In this document: positions 48,078 through 58,443 of the stretch, one piece after another
How the letters are laid out: every line of letters begins with the position of its first letter
Position numbering within the stretch: the first letter of the stretch is position 1
Program-made: the position numbers and the translations under genes
The notes under the pieces: generated by a model
Told to the model about the DNA's origin: nothing
The model's input: the letters and a program-made list of their open reading frames with translations, nothing else
Database searches by the model: none
Assembly: GCF_000515215.1 (NCBI RefSeq)
Contig: NZ_KI911557.1
Span: 3,591,741-3,655,740 of the forward strand
Length of the DNA stretch: 64,000 nt
Direction of reading: 5' to 3'
Source: Methylomonas sp. 11b
GTDB lineage: Bacteria; Pseudomonadota; Gammaproteobacteria; Methylococcales; Methylomonadaceae

Positions 48078-51000
48078 ATGTCCGGACTGGCGACAAAACA
48101 CGCGGCGGGTAACGACGCTGCGGTTACAAAAATGCTCCCCCGGTATTGGCTGAGCCGCCCTGGATACTGGTTAGGCTGGGCCTTGATGCTAGCCTTGCTC
48201 TCTACCGTCATCGCCTTCCAGCAAGCGCCGCACCGCAACGCCTATCGCCCTGAACCCAAATTGTTGAGTTGGGATTATTGGGCTTACCCCGTCGAGCGCA
48301 ACGCTTTTCGGAGGTTGCCGGCGATTGCCGGGAATCTTAATGATCTGGCTGTTTCCGAAGATGGCCAGCATATCTGGGTGGTCGGTGACGGCGGTTTAAT
48401 TGTGTTTAGTGAGGACGGTGGGGTGAGCTGGCAGCAAGGGCAAATTGGCGCTGCGCCAGCTGTGCCGCTGGCGCAGACCGACGGTTTTTGGATCAAGGAA
48501 GCACAAGCCGGGATGCCGGGGGCCTACCCACCACAACAGCAATCGGCCCCGACTAACCTCGACAATGCGCCTTTAAGCGTTCGAAAAACCGACAGCGGTG
48601 AGGCAAATGCTGCCAGGGAGATAAACCCTGCGCTCGATTATGCAAACCAGTCGCCAGTCCAAAAGGCGCCGAGTGCGCCGCTAGAGCAAGAACTAGCTGC
48701 GCCAAAGACCAATAACGAGCCAACGGCGCCCACTTCAAAAAACCTGCCTCAAGCAATTACAGTCGAGAAGGCGGGCGACTCCGTTTCGCCGCCACCCGTT
48801 CAGAAGCAAAAGCCGAGTGAACGAGACCCGAAGCGCGCCAATTTATATTCCGTGCATTTCGTTGATACCTCTCATGGTTGGGCGGTCGGCGAAGATGGTG
48901 TGATTCTGGTTACCGCCGATGGCGCCAAAAGTTGGCAGTTCCAAGCCAGCGGCACCAAGGAAATATTGAACAGCGTGCATTTCGTCAATCCTGCGCATGG
49001 CTGGGTAGTAGGCCAGGCGGGCCTCATTCTGGCTACCGCAGACGGTGGTAAAAGTTGGAAAAATCAGGCGAGTGTTGCCGAGTCGCATCTGAATAGTGTG
49101 ACGTTTTCCGATGACCTGCATGGTTGGGCCGTCGGTGATCTTGGGGCCATACTTGCCACCGCAGATGGTGGCCTAACTTGGCAAGCTCAAGCTAAAAATG
49201 CCAATCAAATTTTTCAATCGGTAGATTTTATCGATCATCTGCGAGGTTGGGCCGTGGGAACCGGTGGGCGCATCGTTGCCACCGCGGATGGCGGGAACAC
49301 ATGGCAGTCGCAACCTAACCAGGTGTCGCAATTTCTGCGTAGTGTCCGCTTTCTAAAAGACGGCTTACGGGGTTGGGTGGCTGGTACGAACGGTATGCTC
49401 GCAGCGACGACTGACGGCGGACTAAGCTGGCGATTACTAAACAGCGGAACTTCAGGTGAGTTGCGTAGCGTTAAATTTCTTCTTGATGGTTTGCACGGTT
49501 GGGCCGTCGGCGCCGACGGAACTATAGTTGCCAGCGCTGACGGTGGTAATAGTTGGCAGGCTGCAAGCCAGAAGGTTTTTAGCAGTGTGCAATTTATGAC
49601 TAATCGTCAACTTGGCTGGGTAATTGGCGCTGATGGCGCAGTTTTATCCAGTACCGATGCTGGTCGAAATTGGCGAACGCAGGAAATTCAAACCCATCAA
49701 GACCTATTTGGCTTGCACATTTTAGCTGACGGCCAACGTGGCTGGTTGACCGGTAGCAATGGGGTTATTTTTGCTACCAGCGATGCTGGGAAAAATTGGC
49801 GTGCTCAAAACAACAACACCAAGATATTCTTATTCAGAGTGCAATTTCTCAATGACGGTTTGCACGGCTGGGCCGCGGGTGACGGGGGGCTTCTGGTCAC
49901 CCGTGATGGAGGCAAAAACTGGCAACTTGACCCTAATATATGGGGAACACTTTTTGCCATGCATTTTTCGGAGGATGGTCAGCGAGGTTGGCTGGCCGAC
50001 GTCAGCGGTAAGTCGGACTTTACTGAGGATGGTGGCTTGACTTGGCAATCGCAAGTGATTGGTTCAAGGGCAGGCATTCTCGATCTTCAGTTTCAGGCCG
50101 ACAATATAAACGGTTGGGCTGTCGGCTCTAAGGGGGCGATTTATTCCACATCCGATGGCGGAAAAAATTGGCATGCTCAAGTGAGTACGACCCAACAGAA
50201 TCTCAGAGGATCAGCTTTCGCCGGCGATGGCAGTCGTGGTTGGGCAGTCGGTGTCGGCGGCACGGTAGTGTCTACTACAAATAGCGGTGGCACATGGCAG
50301 GCGCAAAACACTAATACCTCAGTAAATTTGATTGATATAGATGCCGACAACGAAGGCCGATATGCCTGGACCGTCGGCGCAGCCGGCACCCTACTCGCCA
50401 CCAGCGACGGCGGCGAAAATTGGCAAGACCCTGTGTTGCCCTATCAACGCTATCCGGCACCCTGGTATTACCTGAGCTGGTTGCCGATCATGCTGTTGTT
50501 TAGCCGTGGCTTGCACTTGCAACTGACTGAATTGCGCGAACCGGAAGCCCATGATCCCAACTTAGGCATCAATCCCACCGCTGCTTCTGATAAACCTACC
50601 GGGCCCGGCAGCAAGGACTATCTGGGCAGTTTGCAGTTGGCTAGAGATTTGTCCGCGTTTCTGCGCAACGAAAATACCCAACCGCCATTGACGTTGGCCA
50701 TAACCGGCGATTGGGGCAGCGGCAAAAGTTCGGTGATGAATTATTTGCAAGCCGAGTTACGCCGCGAGGGTTTGCGGCCGGTCTGGTACAACGCCTGGCA
50801 CCATCAGGAAGAACAACAGGTGCTGGGCTCCATCCTGGAATGCGTGCGCCAGCAGGCCACGCCGCCGCTATGGCCTTGGCTGTTGCCGGGCCTGTGGTTT
50901 CGGTTGCGATTGTTGACGCATCGGCGTTTTTGGTTACAGTTGCTGGCGGCTGCGCTGTTGACCGGATTTTGCTGGTTGGCGGCGTTTGCGTATTTTCATG

Positions 51001-51710
51001 AAGAGGCGGAAGAAAATCAGGTGTGGCACTTCGCTTCCCATCTGGCCGGCTTGGAGCAGCCGGCGGTGTTGACTGTACAAGGCCACGCCCGCTTATGTGC
51101 TCAAGCCGATGGTGTCAATAGTCCTGCCAAGTCCCTCGCCGACCAGCTGTTTAGCCGTGCCGATTGCGAGAAACTGCAATGTTTGGTGAATGCGGATGTC
51201 TCCGGCATAGCCAAAGATCCGGCAAACTGCAAAGATACCTTAAGCGCCTTTGCCAGCGACGACGAGTTACTGGCTCAAGCCGGGAAAGTACTCGAGCATG
51301 AATTAACTCAGGAACGTAAACAAGCCATCGTTAAACAACTGGAACATAGCCCCGGCAAAGCGCCGTTTGCTTTGCCGGCCTGGTTGACAGCTTTGTTGAC
51401 GGTGCTGACTACCGTGGCTGGTGTGGTGGTGGTTAAGGGGGCGTCGTTGTTTGGATTGGCCAGCACCGATTTATTGAAAACCGCGATCAGCAAAACCGGC
51501 GTTATCGAAGCAGCCGAGCCGGTGGGCACCCGGCAAATATGGGAACGGCGCTTCGAACGTTTGACCGGACTTTTAGGCCGGCGCCGCTTGGTGTTATTTA
51601 TCGACGATCTGGACCGGTGCAGCCGCGAGCATGCGCTGCGGGTGTTGGAGACCTGTAACTTTTTGGTCAGCAGCGGCGAGTTGTTCATTGTGATGGGCAT
51701 CGCCCCTTAG
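48078..51710 (+). CDS. YCF48-repeat / KAP P-loop NTPase fusion protein, ends at in-frame TAG
   Basis: 1210 residues to the first stop. Start 48078 has AAGGGGGAC just upstream. Order: membrane helix (about 31-50), one YCF48 repeat, a Pro/Ala-rich linker, then 13 more YCF48-type repeats (GWAVGxxGxIxxTxDGGxxW, about residues 254-790), a second membrane helix (WYYLSWLPIMLLFSRGL), and a KAP-type NTPase with Walker A ITGDWGSGKSSVMNYL (about 875-890), two membrane helices within it, and Walker B LVLFIDDLDRC (about 1170). The propeller would face the periplasm and the NTPase the cytoplasm. KAP relatives include PifA, which excludes phage T7. The TAG at 51708 follows Walker B by about 30 residues and the same frame stays open afterwards. 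Confidence 0.88.
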   Translation: MSGLATKHAAGNDAAVTKMLPRYWLSRPGYWLGWALMLALLSTVIAFQQAPHRNAYRPEPKLLSWDYWAYPVERNAFRRLPAIAGNLNDLAVSEDGQHIWVVGDGGLIVFSEDGGVSWQQGQIGAAPAVPLAQTDGFWIKEAQAGMPGAYPPQQQSAPTNLDNAPLSVRKTDSGEANAAREINPALDYANQSPVQKAPSAPLEQELAAPKTNNEPTAPTSKNLPQAITVEKAGDSVSPPPVQKQKPSERDPKRANLYSVHFVDTSHGWAVGEDGVILVTADGAKSWQFQASGTKEILNSVHFVNPAHGWVVGQAGLILATADGGKSWKNQASVAESHLNSVTFSDDLHGWAVGDLGAILATADGGLTWQAQAKNANQIFQSVDFIDHLRGWAVGTGGRIVATADGGNTWQSQPNQVSQFLRSVRFLKDGLRGWVAGTNGMLAATTDGGLSWRLLNSGTSGELRSVKFLLDGLHGWAVGADGTIVASADGGNSWQAASQKVFSSVQFMTNRQLGWVIGADGAVLSSTDAGRNWRTQEIQTHQDLFGLHILADGQRGWLTGSNGVIFATSDAGKNWRAQNNNTKIFLFRVQFLNDGLHGWAAGDGGLLVTRDGGKNWQLDPNIWGTLFAMHFSEDGQRGWLADVSGKSDFTEDGGLTWQSQVIGSRAGILDLQFQADNINGWAVGSKGAIYSTSDGGKNWHAQVSTTQQNLRGSAFAGDGSRGWAVGVGGTVVSTTNSGGTWQAQNTNTSVNLIDIDADNEGRYAWTVGAAGTLLATSDGGENWQDPVLPYQRYPAPWYYLSWLPIMLLFSRGLHLQLTELREPEAHDPNLGINPTAASDKPTGPGSKDYLGSLQLARDLSAFLRNENTQPPLTLAITGDWGSGKSSVMNYLQAELRREGLRPVWYNAWHHQEEQQVLGSILECVRQQATPPLWPWLLPGLWFRLRLLTHRRFWLQLLAAALLTGFCWLAAFAYFHEEAEENQVWHFASHLAGLEQPAVLTVQGHARLCAQADGVNSPAKSLADQLFSRADCEKLQCLVNADVSGIAKDPANCKDTLSAFASDDELLAQAGKVLEHELTQERKQAIVKQLEHSPGKAPFALPAWLTALLTVLTTVAGVVVVKGASLFGLASTDLLKTAISKTGVIEAAEPVGTRQIWERRFERLTGLLGRRRLVLFIDDLDRCSREHALRVLETCNFLVSSGELFIVMGIAP
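48840..50440 (+). repeat. Thirteen tandem YCF48/HCF136-type beta-propeller repeats
   Basis: Coding repeats of about 41-42 residues, each with the core (H/R)GWAVGxxGxIxATxDGGxxW. A fourteenth unit (HIWVVGDGGLIVFSEDGG) lies N-terminal of the linker at about 48370-48440. Fourteen units would be enough for two seven-bladed propellers. Copies have diverged at the DNA level. Confidence 0.8.
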
Positions 51711-52799
51711 TATGTACTGGCAAACGTCAAACTGCATTTCAAGGAACTCGCGGAAGCCCTGCACGAATTTGACGACAATGGTCAAACTGGGGTTGGTACA
51801 GAGGGCCAGACTCAGCATGCCCCAATTCAAAAACCACGCAGTCTGGCACGCTTTTATCTGCAAAAATTGATCAACATTGAAGTGCCGGTGCCTACCGCCG
51901 GTAGCGAGGCCATGTTGAACCTGTTAACCGGCAACGGCGGCGAGGAGGATGGTCTTGGCCAACGCGATCAGCGTTTACAAAAAATGGGCAAAGGCTTGGT
52001 TTTGACCTTACAAGTTTTACTCCTATTAGTTGCGATGGTTTGGGCGGGCTACCATGCCAGTCAACCGATACCCTCCACTCCCAAACCGCTGGTTGCGGCT
52101 GCGCAGCCGGCGACGGAATCGACGGCTAAGGCAGTGGAAACCAGCGTCGATCCTGTCGCCGATCAGCTGGACCAACCTCAAATCGTGTCCGGCATCGCTT
52201 CGTTTCGCGCCGATTTCAACCTCGAACAACTGACGCCCTGGCCGCAACGCATCGGCTATGGCTTGTTGCTGCTGTTTATGCTGTTGGTCGGTGGTTTGGC
52301 GTGGGTAGGTGTCAACGAAAGGGCGCGAAATTGGCTGGTGGATAATCTGGACGTGGCTTACAAAGCCTTTGGTCGGGATTGGTTCGGACCCAGGCAAACT
52401 CAGGACACCCCGGAGTTTGCCGCAGCCTTACGGATCTGGTACCCGCTGATTCACCAAACCCAATCCCAGCCGCCGGAGATTAATTCGCCGCGTACCGTCA
52501 AAGCCTTTTTAAATCGCTTGCGCTGCTTCGCCAGTCGCTGGCCGAAAACGACTGGCGCGCACGGCGAAGCGCAGTTGGTGGCGTTGGCAGCTTTGCATTT
52601 TTATTTGGGTGAAGAGGGCTTTGAAAAAGCCGCCAACAATTTAAAACTAGCCAAGACCCGCGGTGCTTATTTGAGTGCGCATCCAAATTCCGTGCAATCC
52701 ATAATCCAACATTTGCAAGCATTTGGTCCGCCCAGTGACGACGACTGTCGACTGTTTAAATATTTCATCGAAAACCTGGAAATCCATAAGCCGCAGTGA
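51711..52799 (+). pseudogene. C-terminal part of the YCF48-KAP protein after the TAG
   Basis: The frame of the upstream gene continues directly after TAG as YVLANVKLHFKELAEALHEF, which is how KAP domains carry on beyond Walker B, and runs for 362 codons to 52799. It holds two more membrane helices (LVLTLQVLLLLVAMVWAGYH and IGYGLLLLFMLLVGGLAWVG) and a cytoplasmic helical end. If translated separately, a TTG at 51867 could start a 310-residue product, but it has no good ribosome site. Best read as the second part of one gene broken by a single nonsense codon, unless the TAG is read through or is a sequencing error. Confidence 0.8.
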
Positions 52800-52883
52800 G
52801 CCGGAACGGAATACTTGTGAAAAATAGAGCCGGGTTAATAGCCCAAGTATTTATTGTCTCTGTTCAGCGCTTGTGACGTGTAG

Positions 52884-52925
52884 GGTGGATAAGCTGTGCG
52901 CATCCACCAAAATTGCCGGATGCGC
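52884..52925. repeat. Dispersed intergenic palindrome
   Basis: GGTGGAT...ATCCACC (52884-52908) overlaps a second pairing GCGCATCC/GGATGCGC (52898-52925), giving two alternative hairpins. The phrase TAGGGTGGATAAGC...GCGCATCCACC is a common scattered element in methanotroph and other proteobacterial genomes. The rest of 52800-53055 shows no gene. Confidence 0.55.
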
Positions 52926-53055
52926 TTCGCTTATAGCCACGATTGTTTTACGCTGTTTTGACTGGATAGCCTCGGTATTAACGTATTTGCTTAAATTCCC
53001 TGGTCCCCGGCCCGCTCGCGGAGGGGCTGTCGTAAAAGTCGATCCGTCCCAACAA

Positions 53056-55173
53056 CTAATTTTTCAGCCATTCCTGATTCGGCAGCCAATTAGTTATCCA
53101 TCGCGGTAAGTCCGCGGCCGGCATGGGCCGGGCGATGCCATAGCCTTGGGCGTTGTCGCAGCCCAGTTTCAGCAGCAGCAGGCCGTGTTCTTCCGTTTCG
53201 ACGCCTTCGGCTATTACTTGCCGATGAAAGGCGGCGGTGAGATTGATAATGCCGGCGACGATGGCCAAATCTTCCGGATCGCCGAGAATGTCGCGAATAA
53301 ACGATTGGTCGATCTTTAAGGTGTCGGCCGGTAAGGCTTTCAGGTAAGTTAGTGACGAATAACCGGTACCGAAATCGTCCAATGCAAAGCCGACGCCTAG
53401 TTTTTGGCATTCCTTCATCACGGCGGTGACCCGGCCAATATCCTCCAGCGCCGCTGTTTCCAGTATCTCCAGTTCCAGGCAGTGGGGGCGCAATTGCGGA
53501 TGCGCGGCAAAGCCGGTTTTCAAGGTTTCGACGAAGTCCTGGTGTAGTAAGTGGCGCGGGGCGATATTGATACTAATGGCAATGTTCAAGCCCATGTCTT
53601 GCCAGATTTGCAGGTGGTCCAGGGCGCGGGCCAAGACCCAATTGCCTAGCGCTATGACCAGCTCGGTGCCTTCTATGTCGGGTAAAAACGCCGCAGGCGA
53701 CAATAAGCCACGCTCGGGGTGCTGCCAGCGAATCAATGCTTCCGCGCCCAGTACTTTACCCAGGCGCATATTGACCTTGGGTTGAAAATACAGCACGAAC
53801 TGGTTATTCAGCAGCGCGGTTTCGATTTGCGTTAAGGTTTCGCCGCGTATCAGCGCTATCCGATCCAGTTCCTGATCGAACAGGTGGTAGCGATTTTTGC
53901 CGCGTTGTTTGGCGACATACATGGCCTGGTCGGCATGCCGCAACAAGGTGTCCGCGCTCGCCAGATCGTCGGGGTACAGGGTAAGGCCCACGCTGGCGGA
54001 GACGCAGACCAGGTTATCTGCAATCGACATGGGTTCCGCGACTTTGCAAAGCATGCGCTCCAATACCGCCTCGCATTCGCGGCTGTCGTTAAAATCCAGC
54101 AATAGCAGCACAAACTCATCGCCGCCGATGCGAGCCACAGTATCGCCGGCGCGCAGGCAGTCGCGGATGCGTAGGGATGTTTCAATCAGCAATTGATCGC
54201 CCACTTCGTGGCCGTACTGATCGTTGACCGGTTTAAAACCATCCAGATCCAGATAGCATACCGCCATATGGTTGCCGGCACGGTGCGTGTGGGCCAGTGC
54301 TTGTGCGAGGCGGTCGGCCAGCAACACGCGGTTGGGAATGCCGGTCAGCGGATCGAAATGGGCGATGCGTTCCAGATCGTATTCATGGTTCTTCAGCGGA
54401 GTGATGTCCGCCGATAAGCCGATGTAATGATGAATTTGGCCGTCGTCGTCCCGCACCACCGAAATTGACGTCAGTGCCGCGAAGACCTCGCCCTTTTTGT
54501 TGCGGTTCCACAGTTCGCCGCTCCAATGATCGTGTGTGTTTAGCGATTGCCACATAGATTTATAAAACTCCGCCGATTGCCGGCCGGATTTGAGCATGCT
54601 GGGGTTTTTACCCAGCACTTCTTCGCGTGCGTAACCTGTGATTCGGCTAAAAGCCGCGTTGACATCGATGATGCGATTCTCGCTGTCGGTAATGACTACG
54701 CTGTCGTGAGTGTGGGCGAAGACGCTGGCTGCCAAGCGTTGTTCAGCTTCGCGGCGTTGCAGTTCCTGACGAAATTGTTCGCGTTCCAACAGGTTGCGAA
54801 TCCGCAAGCGGGCAATTTCGATACTGATGGGTTTGGTCAGATAGTCCGCGGCGCCCAAGGAAAAGCCCTGGGCTTCGGCTTGAATTTCGTTCAAAGCGGT
54901 CACGAACACAATCGGAATGTCCTTTAATAGCGGACTGGCCTTGATCCGCCGACAGGTTTCGTAGCCGTCCATATCCGGCATCATAATATCGAGCAGGATT
55001 AGATCGGGCGGCTCATCCAGCGCCAGTTCCAGGCCTTTACCGCCGGAGGTGGCGATTTGAATTTGATAATCGTCCTGTAATGCCAAGCCCAACAAGGCCA
55101 GGTTGGCGGGGCTGTCGTCAATGGCGAGAATTTTCAACTGTTTGCTGTTCACTCGGTTTGTGCTCCGTCCCAA
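53056..55173 (-). CDS. Response regulator with PAS, GGDEF and EAL domains
   Basis: About 705 residues, no membrane helix. Receiver domain with phospho-acceptor Asp62 ([13 protein letters not shown]), PAS domain (about 145-260), GGDEF domain with intact GGDEF at 350-354, and EAL domain with EAL at 478-480 (GAEALIRW), [10 protein letters not shown] and [10 protein letters not shown]. Both catalytic motifs look intact, so it could make and/or break c-di-GMP in response to phosphorylation. The start may be ATG 55173 or GTG 55152, which overlaps the kinase stop (GTGA). Last gene of the corrinoid operon; the adjacent kinase is the obvious partner. Confidence 0.93.
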   Translation of the reverse strand: MGRSTNRVNSKQLKILAIDDSPANLALLGLALQDDYQIQIATSGGKGLELALDEPPDLILLDIMMPDMDGYETCRRIKASPLLKDIPIVFVTALNEIQAEAQGFSLGAADYLTKPISIEIARLRIRNLLEREQFRQELQRREAEQRLAASVFAHTHDSVVITDSENRIIDVNAAFSRITGYAREEVLGKNPSMLKSGRQSAEFYKSMWQSLNTHDHWSGELWNRNKKGEVFAALTSISVVRDDDGQIHHYIGLSADITPLKNHEYDLERIAHFDPLTGIPNRVLLADRLAQALAHTHRAGNHMAVCYLDLDGFKPVNDQYGHEVGDQLLIETSLRIRDCLRAGDTVARIGGDEFVLLLLDFNDSRECEAVLERMLCKVAEPMSIADNLVCVSASVGLTLYPDDLASADTLLRHADQAMYVAKQRGKNRYHLFDQELDRIALIRGETLTQIETALLNNQFVLYFQPKVNMRLGKVLGAEALIRWQHPERGLLSPAAFLPDIEGTELVIALGNWVLARALDHLQIWQDMGLNIAISINIAPRHLLHQDFVETLKTGFAAHPQLRPHCLELEILETAALEDIGRVTAVMKECQKLGVGFALDDFGTGYSSLTYLKALPADTLKIDQSFIRDILGDPEDLAIVAGIINLTAAFHRQVIAEGVETEEHGLLLLKLGCDNAQGYGIARPMPAADLPRWITNWLPNQEWLKN

Positions 55174-56801
55174 CCCAAGGCTGAATAAAGCTGCCGCAAT
55201 TGCTGGCGTGCCTGGTCGAATTTCATTTCGTTGACCGATTGAGCTATTTCGGAAAACCGCGGTTCTACCGCACTAGCGCGCAGTAAATTCTGCAATGCTT
55301 TAACGTGATTAATGGCATGGAACATGTTTTTGGCAAGTAATGCGTCGAGTTCGTCCAGTAGCGGCCGTATTTCTTGGTTGTGGTGAAGCAAGTAGATGTC
55401 TTCCTTACTGATTGCCGGGTCGGTCACCGCCATGACGGGTTGCCCAGGATGGATGGGTGTGTCTTGATAGTGTTCGGCATTGATTGCTGCGGAATACATT
55501 TCCGCGCACGGGACGGGTAAGCGCTGTTGTTCTGAGTTGTGGTTATGCAGTTGACAATCAGCCAGGTCGCAGCGAATTTTGAACCAGAACCGTGCGCCCA
55601 TGCCGGGACTACTTTCCACTCCGGCTTCGCCCTGCATCAGCCCGGCAAAACGCTGGACGATGGATAAGCCCAGGCCGGTGCCGGTGTAACGCCGCGTCGA
55701 ACTGGCGTCGATTTGGGTAAAAGGTTTGAATAGTAGGCTTTGTTGGTCGGCGGCAATGCCGATGCCTTGATCGGACACAGAAAATTCCAGTTGTGCTTGC
55801 GAACCTTGCCGACGCAACTCCGTTACCTGGATTTGGATCGCGCCATGATTGGTAAATTTGATGGCATTGCTGACCAGATTTGAGAGCATTTGCCTTACTC
55901 TGATTTGATCCAGTAGATAGCATTGCTCGCAGGGGCCGAGCCAGACGGTTTCGATTTGCAGGTTTTTCTGAAGCGCGCTTTCCCTGAACAGCGACTGTAC
56001 TTCGGTGATGATTTGCCGAGGCTGCGCGGCTGAGTAAACCAGTTCCAGTCGATTCGCCTCGATTTTGGACAAATCCAAGACATCGTTTAACAGGGTTAAC
56101 AGGGTTTGTCCGGATGCGAGGATAGTGCGGGCGCATTCTTGATGCCTGCTTGGGTCGCAGTCTGGCAGACTCAGCAGTTGCGCCATTCCCAAGATACCGT
56201 TCAATGGGGTGCGGATTTCGTGCGACATGGTGGCCAGGAAATTACTTTTGGCCTGATTCGCGCTTTCCGCGATGCGGGTCTTAATTTCGTTGCTTAAAAT
56301 CAGCGCCATGTGCGAGAAAAACGGCGATAGATAATCGCGCATTTGCGCAGAGCCCAACATGTCGGTCATTTTGATGGCGCCGATTAATTCTTTGCCCACC
56401 TGTAAGGGCATGACCCAGGTGCAGGCAATGGCCGGGGTCATGCCGCGCAGTAAGGTATGCTGAGAATCCGTGGCTTGTTCGACAAAGCGGCGCTGCTGAA
56501 AAACTTCGTTGATCAAGGGGTCGTCGATATGGTCGATAACTTGGCGGTCGCCGGCCAAATTGGCGTAATGGATGATCCCCGCGTCCAGATAATAAATTTC
56601 GATATTGCTGCCGCCCAAACTGCCGCACAAAGCAGTCATTAAGCTCTCCAGCAGCCCTTCGACGCCGGCGATGGGGTTTAACAGCTCCAGCATGTGCAGA
56701 ATCAAATATAGATTCGCCTTTTCTTCCGAAAGCTTGCGGACGCGGGTTTCCAATTGCTTGATCCGTTCCTGCAACTCTTGATTGGAAGGTGCTTGAGTCA
56801 T
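55149..56801 (-). CDS. Soluble histidine kinase
   Basis: 550 residues from Met 56801 (GGGGAA upstream). Begins with a coiled coil ([20 protein letters not shown]), then a GAF-like sensory region (about 35-165) with no membrane helix, the H-box [19 protein letters not shown] (His194), an N-box [15 protein letters not shown]1 VSDQGIGI, G2 [12 protein letters not shown], and a C-terminal helical segment. No receiver of its own; phosphate most likely goes to the next gene's receiver. Overlaps the DUF1638 gene by 4 bases and the GGDEF-EAL gene on the other side. The signal must be cytoplasmic; a link to the corrinoid proteins is inferred from coupling. Confidence 0.9.
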   Translation of the reverse strand: MTQAPSNQELQERIKQLETRVRKLSEEKANLYLILHMLELLNPIAGVEGLLESLMTALCGSLGGSNIEIYYLDAGIIHYANLAGDRQVIDHIDDPLINEVFQQRRFVEQATDSQHTLLRGMTPAIACTWVMPLQVGKELIGAIKMTDMLGSAQMRDYLSPFFSHMALILSNEIKTRIAESANQAKSNFLATMSHEIRTPLNGILGMAQLLSLPDCDPSRHQECARTILASGQTLLTLLNDVLDLSKIEANRLELVYSAAQPRQIITEVQSLFRESALQKNLQIETVWLGPCEQCYLLDQIRVRQMLSNLVSNAIKFTNHGAIQIQVTELRRQGSQAQLEFSVSDQGIGIAADQQSLLFKPFTQIDASSTRRYTGTGLGLSIVQRFAGLMQGEAGVESSPGMGARFWFKIRCDLADCQLHNHNSEQQRLPVPCAEMYSAAINAEHYQDTPIHPGQPVMAVTDPAISKEDIYLLHHNQEIRPLLDELDALLAKNMFHAINHVKALQNLLRASAVEPRFSEIAQSVNEMKFDQARQQLRQLYSALGWDGAQTE

Positions 56802-57418
56802 TGTTCCCCGGCAAGCCGGCGTTGAATGGCATCGGCCAAAACGGTTTCCAAATGCTCCAGGCCGACATCCATCCATTCCAGCGGCAAATCCACGAAGCGC
56901 GCAGCGGTTTCGGCGGCGGCGCTGAAATCGCCGTTACACGGGGTGCGCAGCGCCAGGATATATTTGTGGCTACTGTGAAATATCTCCCTGATCACCGTCA
57001 TGTTCGCGCCGAAGCAGGCGGTGATCATCGGTTCCCAGGTCAAGGCCCAGTCTTCCAGTAAAAAATACGCGCCTTTTTCCAGTTCCTGCATGAATAATTC
57101 GTAGCCCAACAGCATCACAATACAGTTTTGGCCTTGGGTACGGCAGGTGTGGTGGCCTTCCAGATATTTTTCCATCAACGGGTGGCAGCCGCCGTAAAAC
57201 ACCACGGTTTTCTCGCCGAGTTTTTCGCGCTCTTCCAATGCCTGATTCAATTCCGTCGATAAACGATTCAGGTAATTGTGCAGGGCCGAATCCAGATAAT
57301 GGGTGTGGACGTTCCAGTGATTTTTCGCGATTAATCTATCCACTTCCTTCCGTAAGATGCCGCAGCCTATCATGGTCAGCGGTGTTTGATTTTCCGGCTG
57401 TATCGCGAAGGTTTTCAT
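56798..57418 (-). CDS. DUF1638 protein
   Basis: 206 residues, cytoplasmic. [14 protein letters not shown] near the start, [19 protein letters not shown] in the middle, several Cys ([21 protein letters not shown]) and the C-terminal [20 protein letters not shown] segment (here [17 protein letters not shown]). I recognise it as the DUF1638 family, which commonly sits beside corrinoid methyltransferase genes in anaerobes; function unproven. Overlaps the methyltransferase gene before it and the kinase gene after it by 4 bases each. The conserved Cys/His residues could bind metal or corrinoid. Confidence 0.85.
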   Translation of the reverse strand: MKTFAIQPENQTPLTMIGCGILRKEVDRLIAKNHWNVHTHYLDSALHNYLNRLSTELNQALEEREKLGEKTVVFYGGCHPLMEKYLEGHHTCRTQGQNCIVMLLGYELFMQELEKGAYFLLEDWALTWEPMITACFGANMTVIREIFHSSHKYILALRTPCNGDFSAAAETAARFVDLPLEWMDVGLEHLETVLADAIQRRLAGEQ

Positions 57419-58443
57419 GGCTGTCTCCCATATTCGAATGCGGCAGCGACCATGGCTCTAATATTGGCCTCGGGCACTGCCAATGGCATTACGCCGTTAC
57501 CGAACAAAAAATGGCCGCCGGTTTTGCCTATTTCGACAATACGCTGCACTTCGGCGCGGGTTTGCTCGGCGCTCCAGTGAATCATTTTTATATCGTCGAT
57601 TACCCCGCAGGTCAGGCCGCGAGTATTAATCAGGCGTTTGGCTTCGGCAATGTCGGCGAGCGGGCTGATGTGGTGGGTTTTGATGTGAAGTTCATCGAAA
57701 ACTAAGTCGATCACATCGTTGAATGGCGCCATGCCACAGTAATAGACGATGTCTTCGTTATCGCCAGGCAGCAGGTCTCGCCGCATCCAGGGCATCACGA
57801 TTTGCTCTATTTGTTTGCGGCTGACGAAATACGGTGAGCCGAATGGCGTGGAATAAATCAGTACATTGGCGCCGAAGGCGCGGAGCGCAGCGATTTCCTT
57901 TTGGACGAAATCCGAGCACTTTCGCAGCAATTCGTCGCGGACATCGAATGGCCCGAGCAGGAATAGCTCCATCCATTTATCCATGCCCATCAAGATGGCC
58001 GGCAACGTGGTCGAGGCCGTGATGTACGCGCAAATCGGATGCGTGGCGCCGACTTCGCTGCGCAAAATCTTTAGGCTGTCGGCGACGGGTTGCCAGGCTG
58101 GTTGTTGGGTAATGTCGGCGGGAATTTCGAGTTTGGCGATGTCGTCCAGGTTTTTGATGATGAAGTCGGCGACATTCGGTACGCCGTCGTCGGCAAACAG
58201 GATTTCCCGGCACCCCAACAATTCGGCTTCCTTGCCTACGTAATGCAGGCTCCAGATGTTGTCGTAGCCGTAGCGCTGCAACAGGCGTAATTGACCATCG
58301 GCGACATATTCGCCCCTGCTGAAGTATTCCTTGGCGGTCATAGCTAATTCCCGGGCGCCGTGATCGGGCAGATTGCAAAAAACCGGGATGCGCGGCGCGG
58401 GGCTGCCGGTCGTCGCGGCGCTGAGAATTTCCAAGGGTGTCAT
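57415..58443 (-). CDS. UroD-family (MtaA/CmuA-like) methyltransferase homologue
   Basis: 342 residues with the uroporphyrinogen-decarboxylase-like barrel used by corrinoid methyltransferases. Features: RIPVFCNLPDHGARELAM, PICAYITASTTLPAILMGMD, EDIVYYCGMAPFNDVIDLVF (residues 230-249) and VPEANIRAMVAAAFEYG near the end. Zinc-type members carry an HxC motif before a Gly and a later Cys before xIP; here the first reads Tyr-Tyr-Cys236-Gly and the second Gly-Val-Met-Pro (317-320), so two of three ligands appear absent. Overlaps both neighbours by 4 bases. A methyl-transfer or methyl-sensing role with the adjacent corrinoid protein is likely; substrate unknown. Confidence 0.85.
   Translation of the reverse strand: MTPLEILSAATTGSPAPRIPVFCNLPDHGARELAMTAKEYFSRGEYVADGQLRLLQRYGYDNIWSLHYVGKEAELLGCREILFADDGVPNVADFIIKNLDDIAKLEIPADITQQPAWQPVADSLKILRSEVGATHPICAYITASTTLPAILMGMDKWMELFLLGPFDVRDELLRKCSDFVQKEIAALRAFGANVLIYSTPFGSPYFVSRKQIEQIVMPWMRRDLLPGDNEDIVYYCGMAPFNDVIDLVFDELHIKTHHISPLADIAEAKRLINTRGLTCGVIDDIKMIHWSAEQTRAEVQRIVEIGKTGGHFLFGNGVMPLAVPEANIRAMVAAAFEYGRQP

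Noticed and set aside
51708..51710. TAG as a pyrrolysine codon
   Set aside because: The window has corrinoid methyltransferase-type genes, which invites the idea, but this gene is not an amine methyltransferase, no pyl genes are seen here, and KAP domains have no reason to carry pyrrolysine. A nonsense change is simpler.
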